From Winogradskyella sediminis (GTDB taxonomy: Bacteria; Bacteroidota; Bacteroidia; Flavobacteriales; Flavobacteriaceae): 64,000 nucleotides of DNA. Every line of letters starts with the position of its first letter. Position 1 is the stretch's first letter. The stretch is from contig NZ_QUNH01000005.1 in NCBI RefSeq assembly GCF_003387355.1, positions 21,464 to 85,463 of the forward strand. Reading direction: 5' to 3'. The notes under the pieces are model-generated. The model had not been told where the DNA came from, searched no databases, and saw only the letters and a list, made by a program, of their open reading frames with translations. Below, piece by piece: positions 17,012 to 24,940 of this stretch. Made by a program: the position numbers and the translations under genes.

Positions 17012-18451
17012 TTATTTTTTTAACCAGTTACTTTTAAAATCACAGTCTTTATACACACCATTGACTTTTACATAAGTTTCTGCAATGGTTTCTTTCTGCC
17101 ATTTTGCAATCGCATCGACTTGCTTATCTTGTAAGGCTAATTCTTTAATTTTTAAATAATCTTTTGCGAAGTCAGCTTCATGATCGTCAATACGATCTGT
17201 AACAGTTAAAATTTTAAATTTAATTCTATTTACACGGTCTTCATCTTGAATAACTTCACTAATCTCTCCGTCTTTTAAATCTTGAATTTGTGCATACAAT
17301 TCTGGTTCCATACGTGTTAATTCAAAATTAAAATCTTGAGTTACTGGATTGGTCATTTGCCCTCCTTCGTATTTAGTTTCTTTTTCGTCACTAAATTCTC
17401 TTGCCGCTTCAGCAAAGGTTAATGTACCGTCTACAATTTTAGCTCTCACTTTATCAATTTCATCTTTTGCCTCTTGAATTGCTTCTTGAGTCAATTCTGG
17501 TCGGATTAAAATATGTCTAACGTCGTATTCCTGACCTCTAATTTTTTCTAATAAAATGATATGATATCCAAAATCTGTTTCAAATGGCTCAGAAATTTCA
17601 CCTTCTTGTAATGAGAACGCAACATCTCTAAACTCTTTTACCATTCTAGGTTGATTTCGGTTTAAAGTATACTTCCCTCCTGTTGATTTTGAAGCAGAAT
17701 CTTCAGTATAAAACAATACTTTAGTGGTAAAGCTAGATCCGTTTTCTTCCACATCTTTTTTGAAACCTTTTAATTTATCAATAACGGCTTGTTTAGATTC
17801 TTCTGTTACTTCTGGAATAATAACGATTTGAGCCAATTTAAGTTCTGTTCCAAAAATTGGACGTTCGTCTACAGGAATATCGTTAAAAAACGTACGTACT
17901 TCTTCTGGTGTAACTTCAATATCACCAATAACTTTGGTACGCATTTCTTGAGCGAGATAACCATTTTTATTAATCTCATACATCTCATCTCTCAAAGCTT
18001 GTTCAGAATCCTTTTTATAGAAATCTAATAACCCTTGCATATCTCCTTTGGTCTGTGCTAAGATACCTTGTATTTGCTGCTCTGTACGCGACTTAATATA
18101 TAGCTCGTTTACAACAATACTATCTTGTATGGCTTGATGTGCATACAATTTACTTTCTAACAGACTTCCAAAAAGTTCGCATCGTGTTACATCTTTTAAA
18201 TCAGCACCTTGGGCTTTTAATTGCGCAATTTCTCTATCTAAATCAGATTCTAAAATGATAAAATCACCTACAACTGCAGCAACACCATCTGCTTTTATGC
18301 GTGTTTTATTAACTATAGTGTCCTTAGTTTGCTCAACTTCTACAACATCATCATTAATGATTTCTTGAGCATGACTAAAGTTGAAAGATATAAAACCAAC
18401 CAGTAAGGCCGATTTAATTAAAAATTTGAAATTTATTCTGTTTAATAGCAT
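17012..18451 (-). CDS. SurA-like periplasmic chaperone / peptidyl-prolyl isomerase with two parvulin domains
   Basis: 479 residues from ATG at 18451 (18466 is possible), with a Sec signal peptide ending HAQ. SurA-type N-terminal helical region with GVAAVVGDFIILESDLDREI, then two parvulin domains at about 195-305 (ending FGYHIILLEKI) and 310-430 (starting YDVRHILI; FAEAAREFSDEKETKYEGGQM). Likely escorts outer-membrane proteins. It overlaps the upstream lipoprotein gene by 38 bases, indicating translational coupling. Confidence 0.9.
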   Translation of the reverse strand: MLLNRINFKFLIKSALLVGFISFNFSHAQEIINDDVVEVEQTKDTIVNKTRIKADGVAAVVGDFIILESDLDREIAQLKAQGADLKDVTRCELFGSLLESKLYAHQAIQDSIVVNELYIKSRTEQQIQGILAQTKGDMQGLLDFYKKDSEQALRDEMYEINKNGYLAQEMRTKVIGDIEVTPEEVRTFFNDIPVDERPIFGTELKLAQIVIIPEVTEESKQAVIDKLKGFKKDVEENGSSFTTKVLFYTEDSASKSTGGKYTLNRNQPRMVKEFRDVAFSLQEGEISEPFETDFGYHIILLEKIRGQEYDVRHILIRPELTQEAIQEAKDEIDKVRAKIVDGTLTFAEAAREFSDEKETKYEGGQMTNPVTQDFNFELTRMEPELYAQIQDLKDGEISEVIQDEDRVNRIKFKILTVTDRIDDHEADFAKDYLKIKELALQDKQVDAIAKWQKETIAETYVKVNGVYKDCDFKSNWLKK

Positions 18452-19265
18452 CGTTTGTAATATCATTTTCGAGTTGCTTAATGAGCTCTAATTTTCTCTT
18501 GTTTATAACAATTTTCTTAATTGACGAACTTACATAATCCAAAGGTGCATAGTCGTTTTGAAGTCGTACGTCATTTACTAGCATCAAATATAGGTTTAAT
18601 GAATCTTTGAGTTGTAAGAAATTAGTTTTTTTTAACAGTTCATTTTTATTGCTGTTATTGATAATTGGAATTTTTTCGGCCACACGACTTAATTTTAACC
18701 AAATGGAATCGTTTAAAGAGTACGACCTAAACTGTACCGAAATAGAATCTAAATACATTTTGTCTTTAGTTTCGAAACGTTTAAATCGTTTTTTAATTGT
18801 ATCTAAGTTAACTGGATTTAATGGTAAACTGACATACCTAAACTGAATTAAATCGTCGTTAAGTTTAAAAGACTCTTTATTATTATCGTAAAATAATTGT
18901 AATGTCTCGCGTTGCACTGTAGAATCAATATTCTTTTTCACCAAACCTTCTAAATACGCTTTGGTGTACAAATCATTTTTATATTGTTCTACTAATTTAG
19001 AAAACTCATTTTGCTTGTCTTCAGAAAGATTCACTAATGCTCCATCCATTAACAGTAGGCGTCTTGCCCAACGATTAATATAGGCATTAACCATTAATGT
19101 ACTATCTTGTTGCGATGTCCCTTCTGGAACCACATCCTTAATATCATTCATATAGAGGTAACTTTCGTTAACTCTAGCCACAGGGTTATCATCATTAGCC
19201 TTTTTAAAGTAGTCACAGCTACTAAAAAGGAGACAAACACTGCATATGTATAAGAACTGTTTCAA
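18414..19265 (-). CDS. Lipoprotein related to SurA/PrsA-type isomerases, lacking a parvulin domain
   Basis: 283 residues from a TTG start at 19265; no in-frame ATG is available, and the lipoprotein signal (MKQFLYICSVCLLFSSC, C17) begins right there. VARVNESYLYMNDI resembles the start of SurA-type proteins, and DGALVNLSEDKQNEFSKLVEQYKNDLYTKAYLEG style helices follow. No catalytic parvulin signature is seen. It sits between two real isomerases (13 bases from the upstream one, 38-base overlap downstream), so a chaperone role is likely. Confidence 0.75.
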   Translation of the reverse strand: MKQFLYICSVCLLFSSCDYFKKANDDNPVARVNESYLYMNDIKDVVPEGTSQQDSTLMVNAYINRWARRLLLMDGALVNLSEDKQNEFSKLVEQYKNDLYTKAYLEGLVKKNIDSTVQRETLQLFYDNNKESFKLNDDLIQFRYVSLPLNPVNLDTIKKRFKRFETKDKMYLDSISVQFRSYSLNDSIWLKLSRVAEKIPIINNSNKNELLKKTNFLQLKDSLNLYLMLVNDVRLQNDYAPLDYVSSSIKKIVINKRKLELIKQLENDITNDAIKQNKFQIFN

Positions 19266-19278
19266 AAAAAATGGGAAA

Positions 19279-21222
19279 TTAGTTTTCTACTTTATTTTTT
19301 ATATCTGTTAAAGTGTCTTGATTGACTTCAACATTAAAGCGATCGTAGAGGCTGTTAATCCAATTGGTTTCAATTTCCGCTTGGTAATCATTGATGACAC
19401 TTCCCCTTGCTTCTTCCAAAGTTTTTTGTCCGGCTGGTAAAACTTCAATCACATTGATAACATGGTAAGCTTCATTATGCTTGTAAATTTCTGATATACC
19501 TTTTTTAGCTTCGAAATTTGAAGGCATAATTGAATTATCTGCAGCGTACGTTCCTTTTGTAAAGATAACGTTTTGCTTTTCCTTAGTATTTAGCGCACTT
19601 TCAATGTCTGCTTCAGAAGCTCCTTTTTTCATCATTTTAAGAATCTTCTTCATCTTAGATTTACTAGCAGACGTTGCCATAACGACACCCACACGGTCAT
19701 TCCATTGATAATTAGATTTGTTTTTAGCGTAGAACTCTTCAATACCTATAGAATCTTTAGAAGCCTTATTCCATACTTCTTTTTCCATTAAATCAAATAA
19801 TAATAAACCGTCTCTATATTCTTTTAAGATGTTGGCATATTCCGGATTTTCAACTTCTAAATTATCCTCTCTATACTTTAAAATTGATTTTTCGAAGAAG
19901 CTTTCAAACTCGTTATCAATTACGGTTTCGAAAGGCACATTTTTCCCAGTATAAATACGCTGAACATTTTTTAAATGTTTTCCAAAATCGTTAAAAGTGA
20001 AAATGGTTTTATTTATTGAAAATAAGGTTTCGGTTCCTTTGAAATCCGCAGGTACCTCCCAAGTACGATTATAAAAATCTGTAGTCAGTAAACCTGTAAA
20101 ATAGGGTTTAGCTTCAGCATTATAATCTATTTCGTAACGATTTTTAAGTTTCTCAACTAAAGATTTCTGAATTAATTTAGATCTTGAATCTCTTTTCACT
20201 TTGGCTTCTAAAGCCGATTTTACATTCTCTAAAGGTTCTATGGGTTGCCATTCAATTCGTTTTACAATATGCCAACCATAGGCTGATTTAAATGGCTTAC
20301 TAATTTCTCCATCTTGACTTAAACCAAAAGCCACATCCTCAAACTCTGTAGAACTTAGTTGACCACTCTTAAATGGTGCAATCCTTCCTCCTTCTCTGGC
20401 TGAACTTTTATCTTCTGAAAACTGTTTTGCTAATGCGTCAAAACTTTCACCTTGTTTTAGTTTTTTGTAAATATCATTAATTCGATCTTCTGGATTTACA
20501 AGTGAATCTTTAGGATTTAAATTTACCATAATATGTGCTACAGTAACCGTCCCACGAGAAGGACGTCTGTCATTAACTTTTACTACATGGTAACCAAACT
20601 GCGTACGAAATGGCATTGAAATTTCTCCCTCTTTGGTATTATACGCGGCAGTTTCAAAATCGTACACCATTTTAAACGCTGAAAAATAACCTAAATCTTC
20701 AAGAAAGATAGTTTTACCGTTATGCATTTCAGCTTTTACCTTGTCGTAACCTTCTTCCAAAGCGCGTTTTCTTAACGCTAAAACTTCGTTATAAGCATTA
20801 ATGGTATCTTTTGCTGAAGCATCTAAGCGCACTAAAATATGAGAAGCGTTAATATCTATATTACTGCGTTCATACGCTTCTTGTACTAACTCTTCTGTAA
20901 CTTTATTTTCTGAAATATAATTGCTTATCAACTGCTTCTTGTATCTAGCAAATTCGCGCTGGTAGCTTTTGTCTTCATCCAACTTTAAGCGTTTAGCTTC
21001 TTTTAATTTGAGCTGGTATTCGGTAAATAGTTTTAAGTAGCCATTAACATCCTTTTGACTTTCATCTTGAACTAAATCTAAATTTTTATTATAGACTCTT
21101 AAAAATTCTGAAGCCATTATTGATTCTCCATCTACTTTGAGAAGCACGGCGTCATTATCTTGCGAAAAAGAAAAATTTAGTGCAAAAAACACTAAAAACA
21201 AACATTTCAAACTAAGTTTCAT
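19279..21222 (-). CDS. Periplasmic peptidyl-prolyl isomerase with tandem parvulin domains
   Basis: 647 residues. Signal peptide 1-20 (ending FSFSQ). N-terminal helical chaperone region with VDGESIMASEFLRVYNKN. Parvulin domain 1 starts ASHILVRLD and ends FRTQFGYHVVKV; domain 2 starts VAHIMVNLN and ends FKSAYGWHIVKR. The last 250 residues are a second helical or degenerate domain with VEVLPAGQKTLEEARG. First gene of the operon isomerase, lipoprotein, SurA-like, MoxR; promoter about 50 bases upstream. Confidence 0.9.
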   Translation of the reverse strand: MKLSLKCLFLVFFALNFSFSQDNDAVLLKVDGESIMASEFLRVYNKNLDLVQDESQKDVNGYLKLFTEYQLKLKEAKRLKLDEDKSYQREFARYKKQLISNYISENKVTEELVQEAYERSNIDINASHILVRLDASAKDTINAYNEVLALRKRALEEGYDKVKAEMHNGKTIFLEDLGYFSAFKMVYDFETAAYNTKEGEISMPFRTQFGYHVVKVNDRRPSRGTVTVAHIMVNLNPKDSLVNPEDRINDIYKKLKQGESFDALAKQFSEDKSSAREGGRIAPFKSGQLSSTEFEDVAFGLSQDGEISKPFKSAYGWHIVKRIEWQPIEPLENVKSALEAKVKRDSRSKLIQKSLVEKLKNRYEIDYNAEAKPYFTGLLTTDFYNRTWEVPADFKGTETLFSINKTIFTFNDFGKHLKNVQRIYTGKNVPFETVIDNEFESFFEKSILKYREDNLEVENPEYANILKEYRDGLLLFDLMEKEVWNKASKDSIGIEEFYAKNKSNYQWNDRVGVVMATSASKSKMKKILKMMKKGASEADIESALNTKEKQNVIFTKGTYAADNSIMPSNFEAKKGISEIYKHNEAYHVINVIEVLPAGQKTLEEARGSVINDYQAEIETNWINSLYDRFNVEVNQDTLTDIKNKVEN

Positions 21223-21272
21223 AATTTAATCGTGATTTGTATTGATATAAATAACGTACTTTTAAAACTCAG

Positions 21273-21302
21273 CAAAAGTAACATAAATAGCGTATTTAGC
21301 AA
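21273..21302 (-). promoter_or_regulatory. Promoter of the isomerase/MoxR operon (TTG-N19-TACTTTTG on minus strand)
   Basis: The -7 box is 21273-21280 and the TTG is 21300-21302 (read on -). Both halves fit the flavobacterial consensus. Confidence 0.65.
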
Positions 21303-21474
21303 GCGGAATAAAAGGCATTATTTTAATAATCACTGCTAGTTACGTCGTAAAAATCACACCCGAATGATAAGTAGTTATAATTTACAATGATTTTAACAAT
21401 TAAAATTAGCCTAACATCGATTAGATTTAAATATCGCTAAGGCATTTTATAATTTTATAAAAATTGTAAAGTGC

Positions 21475-21924
21475 ATGAAATACACCAGCGAGATCCTTAT
21501 TAATGAATCCATTTCGGAAGTAATTAAAAAATACAGTTCTGCAGCCAACTTAAAACACTGGCAAGCAGGTTTAGTTAGCACCGAACACATTTCTGGAAAT
21601 CCGAGTGAAATTGGTGCTACGATGCGTTTAATCTTTAACTTTGGCAAACGCAAAATGGAAATTATTGAAACGGTAACCAAACAAGATTTTCCTAATGAAT
21701 TACATCTTACTTATACTACAAATGGTGTACGCAATATCCAAGAAAATTATTTTAAGGTTTTAGAAAACAATACTACAAAATGGATTTCTAAAACAGAATG
21801 CCAACCCACAAGTTTTAAAATGAGCGTCATGTTGTTTTTAATGCCTGGTTTATTTAAAAAACAGACAGAAACCTATATGAATAATTTTAAAAATTTTGTA
21901 GAACAAGGAACTTCTATTTGTTAG
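21475..21924 (+). CDS. SRPBCC (START/Bet v1-like) family protein
   Basis: 149 residues. Starts MKYTSEILINESISEVIKKYSSAANLKHW-type, the first strand and helix of the polyketide-cyclase/SRPBCC fold; GATMRLIFNFGKRKMEIIETV and a C-terminal long helix (LFKKQTETYMNNFKNFVEQ) complete it. Family members bind hydrophobic ligands; no specific function can be assigned. It forms a likely pair with the small gene at 21973. Confidence 0.7.
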   Translation: MKYTSEILINESISEVIKKYSSAANLKHWQAGLVSTEHISGNPSEIGATMRLIFNFGKRKMEIIETVTKQDFPNELHLTYTTNGVRNIQENYFKVLENNTTKWISKTECQPTSFKMSVMLFLMPGLFKKQTETYMNNFKNFVEQGTSIC

Positions 21925-21972
21925 GCTTACTTTTACACCCATTCAACTTTACATAACAACAACATTAAAACA

Positions 21973-22206
21973 ATGCGCAAATTAAAATTGATTTGGGATT
22001 TTAGAGGACCAGCAGGACAAAAAACCGCAGAACACCATCTTGTACATTTAAAAGAATACATAGAAATTAACCAACTAGACATTACGGTTACTGGTGTAGA
22101 AACTATTAACGATATGCATAGCTTAGCCTATTTAGTCGTTGATGAAGCCGAAATGAAACCAATTAGAGACCAATTAAAACCGCATAGAGGTCTGGTTTAT
22201 TCTTAA
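21973..22206 (+). CDS. Conserved small protein of unknown function
   Basis: 77 residues, no signal or membrane segment. RKLKLIWDFRGPAGQKTAEHHLVHLKEY at the start and LAYLVVDEAEMKPIRDQLKPHRGLVYS at the end give a beta-alpha-beta, ferredoxin-like impression. I do not recognise the family. 48 bases after the SRPBCC gene and convergent with crtY. Confidence 0.6.
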   Translation: MRKLKLIWDFRGPAGQKTAEHHLVHLKEYIEINQLDITVTGVETINDMHSLAYLVVDEAEMKPIRDQLKPHRGLVYS

Positions 22207-22222
22207 TTTTTACTTTCTGTTT

Positions 22223-23362
22223 TTAAAATAAGCGCTTTAAAAATGCCTGTATAAATCGTTTTGGTGGTACAGATAAAATAATTTTTAAATCTTCAATTAA
22301 AGTCGATTCTTCGTCTAAAAACCGAAAAATAGTGGTTACATCAGCCTTTTTAAACATAGATGAAAAAAGGGCTGCACCTTCATTGTTATGTTTAGCTAAA
22401 ACATCTAAAAATATTAGATCATAGAACCTGTATTTAGTACGTTTATTAAATGTAGACAAATCCTGATTTTTCTTTAGAAACTCCACAACGTCTTTTGTTT
22501 TTTTTGAAGTACTTGTAAAGGTGTAGCCTGTACTTGCTTTTGTCCAACCTCCTGCTGTTCCAATATGCAGAATACGATTAGAATTTAAACGGTTAAACTT
22601 AAAAGAGGTCATGGGAATATTTCCCTTTTCCTTTTCAATTATAGTATAATCAACAATATTTTTACGGTCTAGGTAACGTTTTATAGCCTCTTCATAGACT
22701 CTATATTCTAACAATTCTTTAGAAAATAAAGTATACTCAAATAAGGCTGTTTTTTTGTCTATGGGCAAAACATACATAAAGCGCGTATTTCCGTTTTGAG
22801 GCACTGAAAAATCCATAAATGTCGCTTTAGAATCATCAAACGTATCTACTGGTGTTTTTATAAACCAACCTACAAAATGCTGATGAATTAAAGGATACTT
22901 ATCTTGCGATTTATATATATCAGAATTAGGTAAGCTATTAAAAATATTAGTGCCTTTATATTTTCCATTTGTAGTCTCAATTATAACACTATGGACTTGT
23001 TCGGAGACATTGTTAACCTTACCTTCAACAAAACTAATATTTGATTTAGTGTTTATTTCTTTCCATAATGTATCATAAAAGTTGCCACTCCTTATCATTT
23101 TATACTGAAACGGCATTATAGCAATGTTTTTAGAAAACCATGCACTACCAAAATAAATCTTAGACCATTGTTTACAAACAAGTGCATCCCATTCTCCTAC
23201 TCCGTTTTCCCAATAACACCAAGTTCTGTCGTTGCCCTTATTTTTTACTTGGTCTATGATTAAAATAGATTTATCATCAAAAAAAGCATCTTGAGACATT
23301 CGGTATGCTAAAAGCAACCCAGACGCACCTGCACCTAAAATAATATAATCGTATGTAATCAA
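22223..23362 (-). CDS. crtY: Lycopene beta-cyclase
   Basis: 379 residues with a TTG start at 23362. An in-frame TTG at 23386 falls inside the promoter box, so the start just before YDYIILGAGASG is preferred. FAD motif DYIILGAGASGLLLAYRMS at the N-terminus, then NDRTWCYWENGVGEW and MYVLPIDKKTALFEYTLFS, all typical of CrtY; FGLATAGxxT-like step is HIGTAGGWTKASTGYTF. Turns lycopene into beta-carotene, the step missing from the crt operon 14 kb away. Confidence 0.92.
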   Translation of the reverse strand: MITYDYIILGAGASGLLLAYRMSQDAFFDDKSILIIDQVKNKGNDRTWCYWENGVGEWDALVCKQWSKIYFGSAWFSKNIAIMPFQYKMIRSGNFYDTLWKEINTKSNISFVEGKVNNVSEQVHSVIIETTNGKYKGTNIFNSLPNSDIYKSQDKYPLIHQHFVGWFIKTPVDTFDDSKATFMDFSVPQNGNTRFMYVLPIDKKTALFEYTLFSKELLEYRVYEEAIKRYLDRKNIVDYTIIEKEKGNIPMTSFKFNRLNSNRILHIGTAGGWTKASTGYTFTSTSKKTKDVVEFLKKNQDLSTFNKRTKYRFYDLIFLDVLAKHNNEGAALFSSMFKKADVTTIFRFLDEESTLIEDLKIILSVPPKRFIQAFLKRLF

Positions 23363-23383
23363 CGTGGTATTTAATTTTAACAG

Positions 23384-23391
23384 CAAAAGTA
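23384..23391 (-). promoter_or_regulatory. Putative -7 element (TACTTTTG on minus strand) of crtY
   Basis: Exact TAnnTTTG, the same 8-mer as at the isomerase operon. The start of transcription would fall near 23378, giving a leader of about 16 bases before the TTG at 23362. No shared operator with the carH promoter was seen. Confidence 0.6.
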
Positions 23392-23598
23392 AACCATTTT
23401 GTTTGGTTTAAGAGGTCGCTAGTTGTGGTTGATGGTAAAATACAACATCTTAATTTGAAGGGTCATTCCATTTGTTTCAGATATAAAACATTAATATACT
23501 GCATAAAAAAATTATATTTACATTAGTGCATTAGCCAAAAACACGACTTATCCAGAAAGTTTTATGGGATATAAACTATTAGGGTTAATATATAACGA

Positions 23599-23612
23599 GT
23601 TGTACAACATTT
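23599..23612. repeat. Left terminus of cassette 1 (GTTGTACAACATTT)
   Basis: It is inverted-complementary (13 of 14) to AAACGTTGTACAAC at 24055-24068. The first ten bases are a palindrome. It lies immediately before and into the TTG start of the lipoprotein gene. Confidence 0.75.
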
Positions 23613-24054
23613 GATAAATACGAAATTCATATCATTTTTAGTTCTGATTTTAATAATCGGATGCAAAGCAAAAAGCGGAATAGAATATTCTACTCAAAAT
23701 AAATTTGAATTTGAATATTTCAATACCGACAAAAGTTTTGAATTGGAATTAGTTGAATTTTATCGGAATTCAGCAAGTTGCGGAACTGAAGGATTGCCAT
23801 ATGCACTTTTGATTGGAAAAACAAAAACGGAATCTTTACCTGAAAAAATTTCTGTTCTTTCATATTGCGATGATAGAATATTTGAAATAGGAGACAAATT
23901 AAAAATAGAACCAACAGAAAATCCAACAAAAAAAACAACAATGAATCCGATATATTTTGTGAAAGACACGATAATAAACGGAAACAAAAATCGGTGGATA
24001 ATTGGCTCGGAATACAAAGCGATTTGGGGAAGACCAATTAAACGAAATAAATAA
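23611..24054 (+). CDS. Small lipoprotein of unknown function (cassette gene 1)
   Basis: 147 residues from a TTG start at 23611. Lipoprotein signal with lipobox ending C18 (LILIIGC). The rest is one small domain with YALLIGKTKTESLPEKISVLSYCDD and a C-terminal IIGSEYKAIWG; two cysteines (in SASCGTEG and SYCDD) could pair. Codons such as TTG, CGG and GGA are more frequent than in neighbours, which suggests acquisition. The stop codon is followed at once by the right cassette terminus. I do not recognise the family. Confidence 0.65.
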   Translation: MINTKFISFLVLILIIGCKAKSGIEYSTQNKFEFEYFNTDKSFELELVEFYRNSASCGTEGLPYALLIGKTKTESLPEKISVLSYCDDRIFEIGDKLKIEPTENPTKKTTMNPIYFVKDTIINGNKNRWIIGSEYKAIWGRPIKRNK

Positions 24055-24068
24055 AAACGTTGTACAAC
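24055..24068. repeat. Right terminus of cassette 1 (AAACGTTGTACAAC)
   Basis: Starts on the base after the stop codon of the lipoprotein gene. Reverse complement GTTGTACAACGTTT differs in one base from the left terminus. Confidence 0.75.
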
Positions 24069-24197
24069 ACCGTGTATAATTCATTGCTAGTTCTAGCCTG
24101 CTTGGAAATTCCTTCGGAATTTCCTCTGGTTCGTTTTAGTTTACTAATTTAGTTGCTCAAACACGCAACGAAATCATACACAAAACCGTTGTAACAC
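24059..24197. repeat. Inter-cassette structured element, copy A
   Basis: Outer arms GTGTATAATTCATTGC (24072-24087) and GCAACGAAATCATACAC (24165-24181) pair with a few mismatches. A perfect 9-base hairpin, GGAAATTCC-TTC-GGAATTTCC, sits inside at 24104-24124. The element begins with the right terminus of cassette 1 and ends with the left terminus of cassette 2. A diverged copy follows cassette 2. It holds no ORF. Confidence 0.75.
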
Positions 24198-24201
24198 ATT
24201 T
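24188..24201. repeat. Left terminus of cassette 2 (GTTGTAACACATTT)
   Basis: It is inverted-complementary (13 of 14) to AAACGTGTTACAAC at 24779-24792. Compared with cassette 1 the variable core is AACAC instead of ACAAC, and it is changed on both sides of the gene. Confidence 0.75.
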
Positions 24202-24217
24202 AACCAAAAAACTAAAA

Positions 24218-24778
24218 ATGAATGAAATAAGAATAACTTTGAGCAAAACAAAATTAGTGCTTATGCTAATTGGCTGTATTGCCTTTATTTTTGGTGGAGT
24301 TTATATGATTATAGAACCTTATAAACCTGACAATAATCGGTATTCCGAGGATTTTCTTTTATTTATTGGACTAGCTAGTGTTATATTCTTCGGTTTAGGT
24401 CTCTTTTTTATCTTAAAAAAAATTTTTAGCACAAAAATTGGATTGATTATTAATGAACTAGGAATTATTGATAACTCAAATGCAATTAGTCTTGGTCTAA
24501 TTGAATGGAACGATATATCTGGAATTTCTATAATTCAACCTCAAGTTCCAGTTTTTAATTTAGGGACAACTGTCTCTACTAAAAAAATGATAATCCTGAA
24601 AACTGACAATCCGGAAAAATTTATTGAACGATTAAGAAATCCGATTTTAAAAGAAACTTTGATATACAATAATAAAATTTATGGTTCCTCTTTAACTATT
24701 ATAAGTTCAGGTCTGAATATAAAATTTTCGGAATTAGAAAATACAGTTAAAGAACAGATGCCTAAATGGAAAAAATAA
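24218..24778 (+). CDS. Two-TM membrane protein, resembles the STM3941 family (cassette gene 2)
   Basis: 186 residues. Two transmembrane segments (about 13-33 and 47-67), a basic KK, then a cytoplasmic beta-rich domain with IGLIINELGIIDNSNAISLG and LIEWNDISGISI, which looks like a bacterial PH-type domain. I associate the layout with STM3941-family proteins, whose function is unknown; by-eye only. The stop codon is followed directly by the right cassette terminus. Its neighbours on both sides are copies of the same structured element. Confidence 0.7.
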   Translation: MNEIRITLSKTKLVLMLIGCIAFIFGGVYMIIEPYKPDNNRYSEDFLLFIGLASVIFFGLGLFFILKKIFSTKIGLIINELGIIDNSNAISLGLIEWNDISGISIIQPQVPVFNLGTTVSTKKMIILKTDNPEKFIERLRNPILKETLIYNNKIYGSSLTIISSGLNIKFSELENTVKEQMPKWKK

Positions 24779-24792
24779 AAACGTGTTACAAC
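24779..24792. repeat. Right terminus of cassette 2 (AAACGTGTTACAAC)
   Basis: Starts on the base after the stop codon, exactly as in cassette 1. Confidence 0.75.
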
Positions 24793-24912
24793 AACATTTA
24801 TAACTAATAGCTGTGTTGAGCCTACTTGCAGAAATTCCTTCAGGATTTAAACTGGTTTCTAAATATGTATTAACTTAATTGCTTAACCACAAAACATATT
24901 GAAACTCGCTAG
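24783..24912. repeat. Inter-cassette structured element, diverged copy B
   Basis: Aligns along most of its length with copy A: both carry AGCCT-n-CTTG, AAATTCCTTC-n-GGATTT or GGAATTT, CTGGTT and TTGCT-n-AA-n-CAC in the same order and spacing. The central hairpin and outer arms have decayed, and no cassette-type terminus remains at its right end. Confidence 0.65.
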
Positions 24913-24940
24913 GCCCTCAATTAAGAAAGCCAATAAAACA

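Noticed and set aside
18414..18466. Frameshift or error at the overlap of the lipoprotein and SurA-like genes
   Set aside because: Both frames have good codon use and proper signal peptides; the overlap is a normal coupled junction.
24059..24197. Classical integron attC site
   Set aside because: The ends read GTTGTAC or GTTGTAA, not GTTRRRY, no integrase gene is in the window, and matched ends bracket the gene rather than the element alone.
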